This document shows, piece after piece, positions 57,477-64,000 of a DNA stretch of 64,000 nt. The stretch is from Pseudomonas putida (lineage in GTDB: Bacteria > Pseudomonadota > Gammaproteobacteria > Pseudomonadales > Pseudomonadaceae), in the NCBI RefSeq assembly GCF_028682635.1, contig NZ_JANHLK010000006.1:270282-334281 (forward strand), read 5' to 3'. The position numbers and the translations under genes are program-made. The notes below the pieces were generated by a model. It was not told where the DNA came from and ran no database searches. It was given only the letters and a program-made list of their open reading frames with translations. Position 1 is the stretch's first letter, and each line of letters starts with the position of its first letter.

Positions 57477-57873
57477 GCCAATTCCTAGTCAAAAGTTGCG
57501 CAATTGAAGCTAACACACTGGGGGTTTACAGGTTTTTTCTTGCGTTCTCATGTGGTTAGTAGAATAAACCTCATAGACGACTTGACTTGCAGGGGACGAA
57601 ACAGAAGAATCCAAAGTCCGCTGTAGAGGGACTGCCAGAAGCAGACCCACTCGGCAGATCATGAGGCGCACATCCGCGCCGACCTGTTACACCCGCAACG
57701 CGTTACCTCGCGCTGGGTGGGAAAGGCCCGCAACACTTGGGACGATCCCAATACTTGCTCAGTCAGTGCTGACGTAGTCGGCGACCACCGTCGCTCATGC
57801 TCTGCTGAGAAGTAAACCTATTAAGACCCGTCCCTTTTGTGGGCGGTATTCTGGCGTTTTAGAGGTGAACAAC
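57477..57873 (+). promoter_or_regulatory. Long leader of the ilvIH-ilvC operon
   Basis: A 397-base region before ilvI with several hairpins (AGTCC/GGACT near 57615-57633; TTGGGA/TCCCAA at 57737-57751; CCCGTCCC/GTGGGCGG near 57825-57845) and a possible minus-10 TAGAAT at 57560-57565. A 38-codon frame (57661-57777) ends in TLGTIPILAQSVLT and uses the rare codons ATA, CTT and TTA for Ile and Leu, as some attenuator leaders do, but it has no clear ribosome site. Attenuation is a possibility only. Confidence 0.45.
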
Positions 57874-59598
57874 GTGGAGCTTTTATCTGGCGGTGAGATG
57901 CTCGTCCGCTTTTTGCGTGACGAAGGCGTCAAATATATCTACGGGTACCCGGGTGGTGCTCTTCTTCATGTCTATGATGCCCTGTTCAAAGAACCGGAAG
58001 TGACCCACATCCTGGTTCGTCACGAGCAGGCCGCGACCCATATGGCTGACGGCTACGCCCGTGCCACCGGTAAAGCCGGCGTGGTACTGGTGACTTCCGG
58101 CCCGGGCGCGACCAACGCCATCACCGGTATCGCCACGGCCTACATGGACTCCATTCCGATGGTGGTGATTTCCGGCCAGGTGCCGAGCACCATGGTCGGT
58201 ACCGACGCCTTCCAGGAAACCGACATGATCGGTATCTCCCGGCCAATCGTGAAACACAGCTTCATGATCAAGCACGCGTCGGAAATCCCGGAAGTCATGA
58301 AGAAAGCCTTCTACCTGGCGCAATCCGGTCGTCCTGGTCCTGTCGTTGTCGATATCCCGAAAGACATGACCAACCCGGCCGAGAAGTTCGAATACATCTT
58401 CCCGAAAAAAGCCAAGCTGCGCTCCTACAGCCCGGCCGTTCGCGGCCACTCGGGGCAAATCCGCAAGGCGGCAGAAATGCTCCTGGCGGCCAAGCGTCCC
58501 GTGATGTATTCGGGCGGTGGCGTGATTCTCGGCAACGGCTCCGCGCCGCTGACCGAGCTGGCGAAAATGCTCAACCTGCCAGTGACCAATACCCTGATGG
58601 GCCTGGGCGGTTTCCCTGGCACCGACCGTCAGTTCATCGGCATGCTGGGCATGCACGGCAGCTACACCGCCAACCTGGCGATGCACCATGCTGACGTGAT
58701 CCTGGCCGTCGGCGCACGGTTCGACGACCGCGTCATCAACGGCGCATCGAAGTTCTGCCCGAACGCCAAGATCATTCACATCGACATCGACCCGGCTTCG
58801 ATCTCCAAGACCATCAAGGCCGATGTGCCTATCGTGGGTCCGGTCGAGAGCGTCCTGACCGAAATGGTCGCGATCCTCAAGGAAATCGGCGAGACCCCGA
58901 ACAAGGAGTCCGTTGCCAGCTGGTGGAAGCAGATCGACGAGTGGCGCGGTGACCGCGGCCTGTTCCCTTATGACAAGGGCGACGGCAGTGTCATCAAGCC
59001 GCAAGCGGTGATCGAGACCCTGTGCGAAGTGACCAAGGGCGATGCCTTTGTGGCTTCCGACGTGGGTCAGCACCAGATGTTCGCCGCGCAGTACTACAAG
59101 TTCAACAAGCCGAACCGCTGGATCAACTCCGGTGGCCTGGGCACCATGGGCTTCGGTTTCCCGGCGGCCATGGGTATCAAGTTGAGCTTTCCGGATGACG
59201 ACGTCGCCTGCGTAACGGGCGAGGGCAGCATCCAGATGAACATTCAGGAACTCTCGACCTGCCTGCAATACGGTTTGCCGGTAAAAATCGTCATCCTGAA
59301 CAACGGTGTGCTGGGCATGGTTCGCCAGTGGCAGGACATGAGCTACGGCAGCCGCCACTCTCATTCCTACATGGAATCGCTGCCTGATTTCGTCAAGCTG
59401 GCAGAGGCCTACGGCCACGTTGGCGTGCGCATTACCGATTCGAAAGATTTGAAGTCGAAGATGGAAGAGGCGTTCGCCATGAAAGATCGCCTGGTGGTGA
59501 TCGATATTTCGGTCGACACCAGCGAGCACGTCTACCCGATGCAGATCAAAGACGGCTCCATGCGCGATATGTGGCTGAGCAAGACGGAGCGTACTTAA
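57874..59598 (+). CDS. ilvI: Acetolactate synthase large subunit
   Basis: The ThDP enzyme that condenses two pyruvates (or pyruvate and 2-ketobutyrate), the first common step to valine, leucine and isoleucine. It has the [13 protein letters not shown] [13 protein letters not shown] near 25, the catalytic Glu in [16 protein letters not shown] and the ThDP motif [14 protein letters not shown] (near 450). I chose GTG 57874 ([11 protein letters not shown], 574 residues) with AGAGGTG upstream; a GTG nine bases earlier is possible. Confidence 0.94.
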   Translation: MELLSGGEMLVRFLRDEGVKYIYGYPGGALLHVYDALFKEPEVTHILVRHEQAATHMADGYARATGKAGVVLVTSGPGATNAITGIATAYMDSIPMVVISGQVPSTMVGTDAFQETDMIGISRPIVKHSFMIKHASEIPEVMKKAFYLAQSGRPGPVVVDIPKDMTNPAEKFEYIFPKKAKLRSYSPAVRGHSGQIRKAAEMLLAAKRPVMYSGGGVILGNGSAPLTELAKMLNLPVTNTLMGLGGFPGTDRQFIGMLGMHGSYTANLAMHHADVILAVGARFDDRVINGASKFCPNAKIIHIDIDPASISKTIKADVPIVGPVESVLTEMVAILKEIGETPNKESVASWWKQIDEWRGDRGLFPYDKGDGSVIKPQAVIETLCEVTKGDAFVASDVGQHQMFAAQYYKFNKPNRWINSGGLGTMGFGFPAAMGIKLSFPDDDVACVTGEGSIQMNIQELSTCLQYGLPVKIVILNNGVLGMVRQWQDMSYGSRHSHSYMESLPDFVKLAEAYGHVGVRITDSKDLKSKMEEAFAMKDRLVVIDISVDTSEHVYPMQIKDGSMRDMWLSKTERT

Positions 59599-59600
59599 TC

Positions 59601-60092
59601 ATGCGGCACATTATTTCCTTGCTTCTGGAAAACGAACCTGGCGCTTTGTCTCGTGTAGTCGGCCTGTTCTCGCAGCGCAACTACAACATCGAAAGCCTGA
59701 CCGTGGCGCCAACCGAAGACCCGACCCTGTCGCGTCTGACGCTGACCACCGTGGGTCACGATGAAGTCATCGAGCAGATCACCAAGAACCTGAACAAGCT
59801 GATCGAAGTGGTCAAATTGGTCGACCTGTCGGAAAGTGCTCACATCGAGCGCGAACTGATGCTGGTCAAGGTCAAGGCCACCGGCGCCCAGCGCGCCGAG
59901 ATCAAGCGCACCACCGATATTTACCGTGGACAGATCGTCGATGTCAGTGCCAGCGTGTATACCGTTCAATTGACCGGTACCAGCGACAAGCTCGACAGCT
60001 TCATCCAGTCCATTGGCACCGCCTCGATCCTGGAGACCGTCCGCAGTGGCGTCACCGGTATCGCCCGCGGCGACAAAGTACTCAGCATCTAA
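59601..60092 (+). CDS. ilvH: Acetolactate synthase small subunit
   Basis: IlvH activates IlvI and carries the valine feedback site. The 163-residue protein has an N-terminal ACT domain (RHIISLLLENEPGALSRVVGLFSQRNYNIESL) and a C-terminal ALS-C domain. ATG 59601 is two bases after the ilvI stop, which is normal coupling. The ACT domain sequence carries the usual valine-binding motif (GLFSQRNYNIESL). Confidence 0.96.
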   Translation: MRHIISLLLENEPGALSRVVGLFSQRNYNIESLTVAPTEDPTLSRLTLTTVGHDEVIEQITKNLNKLIEVVKLVDLSESAHIERELMLVKVKATGAQRAEIKRTTDIYRGQIVDVSASVYTVQLTGTSDKLDSFIQSIGTASILETVRSGVTGIARGDKVLSI

Positions 60093-60128
60093 ACCAAATT
60101 AGCGAATGGCCTGAACGGCCTGATATAG

Positions 60129-61154
<1,026 letters not shown>

Positions 61155-61170
61155 GTCGAGCTCTTGTACG

Positions 61171-61198
61171 AAAAACGCGGCTTAGGCCGCGTTTTTTC
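61171..61198 (+). terminator. Terminator after ilvC
   Basis: AACGCGGC and GCCGCGTT form an eight-pair stem with TTAG in the loop and a T run behind it. Confidence 0.9.
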
Positions 61199-61298
61199 GT
61201 TTGGGGGGCTGGTTCTGGTATAAAGCTGCATCGTTTGCGGTCGAACCGTCGTCCCAGACACCTGTCGAAACTTTCCACCCCGTTGCAAGGTAATGTCC

Positions 61299-62156
61299 AT
61301 GAGCGAACGTCCCGAAGAGCCAAACCAGGCCTCTGACGCCGAAAGCCTGCTGCCCATCGATGAACATGTCGAAGAAGGGCATGACGCTGAAGGCCGTAAA
61401 GTCCGGCATCGTGGTATCTATCTTCTGCCGAATCTGTTTACCACGGCGAACCTGTTCGCCGGTTTCTATTCCATCATCAACTCGATGAGTGCCCAGGCTG
61501 CCTTGAGCGCCGGTGACTCGATCGGTGCGAGCAAGTATTTCGCCTTTGCCGCCATCGCGATTTTCGTGGCCATGGTGCTCGACGGCCTCGACGGCCGCGT
61601 TGCGCGCATGACCAATACCCAGAGCGCCTTCGGTGCCGAGTACGACTCACTGTCGGACATGGTCGCCTTTGGTGTGGCACCGGCATTGCTCGCCTTCGGC
61701 TGGGCCCTGGGCGACATGGGCAAGGTTGGCTGGATGGTCGCCTTCATCTATGTAGCGGGCGCGGCGTTGCGCCTGGCGCGTTTCAATACCCAGGTCGGTA
61801 CCGCCGACAAGCGCTATTTCATCGGTCTGGCCAGCCCGGCCGCAGCCGGTGTGGTGGCGGGGATAGTCTGGGCGTTCAGCGATTACGGCATCCAGGGTTC
61901 GAAGATGTCCTTCCTGGTGGCGCTGTTGGTTGCGGCGGCCGGCATGCTGATGGTCAGCAACATCAAGTACAACAGCTTCAAGGAACTGGATTTGAAGGGG
62001 CGCGTACCTTTCGTGGCGATCCTCGCCGTGGTGCTGGTGTTTGCGGTCGTGTTCAGTGATCCGCCGCGTATCCTGCTCCTGGTATTCCTCGGCTACGCAG
62101 CCTCAGGTCCCGTGCAATACCTGTTACATCTTCGTCGGCGCAAAAGCGCCGAGTGA
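61299..62156 (+). CDS. pssA: CDP-diacylglycerol-serine O-phosphatidyltransferase
   Basis: PssA makes phosphatidylserine, the precursor of phosphatidylethanolamine. The 285-residue CDP-alcohol phosphotransferase has the catalytic motif LDGRVARMTNTQSAFGAEYD (DG-x2-AR-x8-G-x3-D, near 112-131) followed by SLSD, and eight or so membrane segments. I chose ATG 61299 (MSERPEEPNQ) with AAGG eight bases upstream; ATG 61293 is the alternative. Confidence 0.93.
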   Translation: MSERPEEPNQASDAESLLPIDEHVEEGHDAEGRKVRHRGIYLLPNLFTTANLFAGFYSIINSMSAQAALSAGDSIGASKYFAFAAIAIFVAMVLDGLDGRVARMTNTQSAFGAEYDSLSDMVAFGVAPALLAFGWALGDMGKVGWMVAFIYVAGAALRLARFNTQVGTADKRYFIGLASPAAAGVVAGIVWAFSDYGIQGSKMSFLVALLVAAAGMLMVSNIKYNSFKELDLKGRVPFVAILAVVLVFAVVFSDPPRILLLVFLGYAASGPVQYLLHLRRRKSAE

Positions 62157-62219
62157 TGTAATTTCCCTCATACTCCGCAGTACGTTGGTGCGTCTGTTCT
62201 CCAATGCTGCGGAGTAGCC

Positions 62220-63233
62220 ATGCTGATCAAAGTCCCAAAAGCGTCCGACTGCCATGAGTCGGACGTCACGCCTGAATCCCTCTATCTTTCCCGACGCAAT
62301 GTTTTGGGTGCGGCCGTGGCCGGATTGGCCGTGAGCAGTCTGCCTCGATGGGCTGTGGCCGATGAAGCGGCGCGTTACCCGGATGTCGAGCCTGGCAAGG
62401 CACCGTCCTGGTTTGCCGAAAAGCTTCCATCCACCCAGTGGGGCGCCGTCAGCGTGAAGGACGAAGCGATCACCCCGTTCAAGGACGCCACGCACTACAA
62501 CAACTTCTATGAGTTCGGCGCAGACAAAGGCGACCCGGCTGCCAACGCCGGCGCACTGAAGACCCAGCCCTGGACCGTGGTCGTGGACGGGGAGGTGGGC
62601 CGGCCTGGGCGGTATGCGCTGGAAGACTTCATGAAGCCTTATCAGTTGGAAGAGCGCATCTACCGTCTGCGCTGCGTGGAGGCGTGGTCGATGGTGATTC
62701 CATGGATCGGTTTCCCGATATCGGCATTGCTCAAACAGGTGGAACCTACGTCAAAAGCCAAATTCATTCGCTTCGAAACCCTGCAGGATCCCAAGAGCAT
62801 GCCAGGCCAACGGTCCGGGTTCGCCTTGATCGACTGGCCTTATGTAGAAGGGCTGCGATTGGATGAAGCCATGAACCCACTGGCAATACTGGCGGTGGGC
62901 ATGTACGGGCGTGAGTTGCCGAATCAGAACGGGGCACCCCTGCGTCTGGTGGTGCCATGGAAATACGGGTTCAAAAGCATCAAGTCCATTGTCCGGATAA
63001 GCCTGGTGAGCGAGCAGCCTGAAACCACCTGGCAGAGTATTGCCTCCGACGAGTACGGCTTCTACGCGAACGTGAACCCTACGGTTGACCACCCGCGCTG
63101 GACTCAGGCGCGCGAGCGTCGATTGCCCAGTGGCCTGTTCAAGCCGAATGTACGCGACACGCTGATGTTCAACGGCTATGCGGATGAAGTCGCTTCTTTA
63201 TATGCAGGGCTCGATCTGCGGAAGAATTACTGA
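62220..63233 (+). CDS. msrP: Periplasmic methionine sulfoxide reductase catalytic subunit MsrP
   Basis: MsrP (YedY) is a periplasmic molybdoenzyme that repairs oxidised methionines in envelope proteins, with electrons from the MsrQ haem protein. The 337-residue precursor has a Tat signal ([12 protein letters not shown], residues about 22-33) and the Mo-ligand cysteine in [16 protein letters not shown] (near 150). It overlaps msrQ by one base, giving the usual msrPQ pair. Confidence 0.95.
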   Translation: MLIKVPKASDCHESDVTPESLYLSRRNVLGAAVAGLAVSSLPRWAVADEAARYPDVEPGKAPSWFAEKLPSTQWGAVSVKDEAITPFKDATHYNNFYEFGADKGDPAANAGALKTQPWTVVVDGEVGRPGRYALEDFMKPYQLEERIYRLRCVEAWSMVIPWIGFPISALLKQVEPTSKAKFIRFETLQDPKSMPGQRSGFALIDWPYVEGLRLDEAMNPLAILAVGMYGRELPNQNGAPLRLVVPWKYGFKSIKSIVRISLVSEQPETTWQSIASDEYGFYANVNPTVDHPRWTQARERRLPSGLFKPNVRDTLMFNGYADEVASLYAGLDLRKNY

Positions 63234-63853
63234 TGCGCCATCCGCTCTGGCGTACAGCGGTTTTCGTGAGTGCAATGGTGTGGCCGCTGCTGTGGTTGTA
63301 CCAGGCCTGGCAGGATGCACTGGGGCCAGATCCTGGCAAGGTGCTGGTGGACCGGTTGGGGTTGGGGACGCTTGTTCTGTTGCTCATCACATTGAGCATG
63401 ACGCCGCTGCAAAAGCTCACGGGTTGGGCCGGGTGGATAGCTGTCCGGCGGCAACTGGGGTTGTGGTGTTTCGCTTACGTCGTCCTGCATTTGAGCGCCT
63501 ACCTGGCGTTCATCCTTGGGTTCGACTGGTCGCAGCTGGGTGTGGAGCTGCGCAAACGTCCGTACATCATTGTCGGGGCCTTGGGCTTTTTGTGTTTGCT
63601 GGTGTTGGCGTGCACTTCCAATCGCTACAGTCAGCGGCGTTTGGGCGTGCGCTGGAAGAAGCTGCATCGTCTGGCGTATCTGATTCTGGTGCTCGGATTG
63701 CTGCACATGCTCTGGATCGTGCGTGCCGATCTGAAGGAGTGGGCGATCTATGCGTCCATAGGTGCGCTGTTGTTAGTGCTGAGGCTGCCGCCCCTGGCGC
63801 GTCGAATCCCGCGTTTGGTGGCTAAAAAGGGCACTTCTGCCAAAAAGGCCTAA
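63233..63853 (+). CDS. msrQ: Haem-binding membrane subunit MsrQ
   Basis: MsrQ (YedZ) is a b-type haem protein with six helices that passes electrons from quinol or flavin reductase to MsrP. The 206-residue protein has conserved histidines in [11 protein letters not shown] and [19 protein letters not shown]. The start is at the last base of the msrP stop. Confidence 0.93.
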   Translation: MRHPLWRTAVFVSAMVWPLLWLYQAWQDALGPDPGKVLVDRLGLGTLVLLLITLSMTPLQKLTGWAGWIAVRRQLGLWCFAYVVLHLSAYLAFILGFDWSQLGVELRKRPYIIVGALGFLCLLVLACTSNRYSQRRLGVRWKKLHRLAYLILVLGLLHMLWIVRADLKEWAIYASIGALLLVLRLPPLARRIPRLVAKKGTSAKKA

Positions 63854-63860
63854 TTAGTGG

Positions 63861-64000
63861 TTGACGGCAGATTCTGGAAGCCTATAATTCGCCCCACTTC
63901 CGGCGCAGTCGAAACGGAAAACTCCTTGTTAAACAATGGGTTACGCAGTTTTGACAGTGGGTTGCTTCAGTTCATCGAAGCCGAAAGGAAGTTGAAAAAG
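63861..64000 (+). promoter_or_regulatory. Strong stable-RNA-type promoter, probably of an rRNA operon
   Basis: TTGACG (63861-63866) and TATAAT (63883-63888) are 16 bases apart, followed by a GC-rich discriminator (CGCCCC), with a further TTGACA at 63951-63956. The sequence after it is leader-like, with no ORF up to the window end. It resembles the leader upstream of 16S rRNA in pseudomonads, but no rRNA is in the window. Confidence 0.6.

Noticed and set aside
57883..59529. 548-codon minus-strand frame over ilvI
   Set aside because: Antisense shadow of ilvI.
63861..64000. rRNA gene at the window edge
   Set aside because: Only the promoter and leader type sequence is visible; no 16S sequence is in the window, so I call only the promoter.

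Overview
The window is a 64-kb piece of a Pseudomonas chromosome, most likely from the P. fluorescens group. The evidence is the gene order dksA-gluQ-cbrX-cbrA-cbrB-crcZ-pcnB-folK-panB-panC-pgi-acs, a PrrF-type small RNA under a Fur-box promoter, the mrcB-lpoP pair, Pseudomonas-type orphan families (DUF1780, DUF2790, DUF3094) and many REP/REPIN palindromes. Almost all of it is core genome. Function calls come from reading the proteins and motifs; no database search was run.

Layout. 1-5.3 kb: bamD (cut by the window edge), rluD, pgeF and clpB with a good sigma-32 promoter. 5.5-6.7 kb: an Asn-Pro-Lys tRNA operon followed by three tRNA-Pro(TGG) copies at a 299-bp spacing that carry a copied 3' end of ndh. 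6.7-15.7 kb: ndh, DUF3094, MOSC and DUF1780 genes, a benzoate uptake trio (benK-benE-benF-like), a DUF2790 protein, a LysR regulator and a membrane protein. 15.8-22 kb: an islet with an accessory aa3-type oxidase whose subunit II ends in two c-type haem domains, with two subunit III genes and a subunit IV, flanked by two unrecognised genes. 22.1-26.4 kb: yacG-coaE-pilD-pilC facing pilA, with no pilB, then a BON-domain protein. 26.5-27.3 kb: a four-unit REPIN array. 27.3-32.4 kb: an AsmA-like DUF748 protein, a methyltransferase and a DUF2236 protein.

32.5-47.2 kb, all on the minus strand: acetate activation (acs), pgi, pantothenate and folate synthesis (panC, panB, folK), pcnB, and the carbon/nitrogen control system CbrX-CbrA-CbrB. 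The small RNA CrcZ sits behind its own sigma-54 promoter and carries six A-rich motifs, so CbrB can relieve Hfq/Crc catabolite repression. gluQ and dksA follow. 47.6-51.8 kb: an aminotransferase, sfsA, a Rieske protein, PrrF, a cyclic-nucleotide-binding protein, a TfoX-C protein and a pentapeptide protein. 51.8-57.5 kb: a phosphotransferase-kinase fusion, mrcB (PBP1b) with its probable activator lpoP, a YqcC protein and a DUF4124 protein. 57.5-64 kb: ilvI-ilvH-ilvC, pssA, msrP-msrQ, and at the edge a strong stable-RNA-type promoter, probably of an rRNA operon.

The two most unusual items are the accessory oxidase islet and the two tandem arrays (tRNA-Pro and REPIN), each of which has copied the 3' end of the convergent neighbouring gene into every internal repeat junction.
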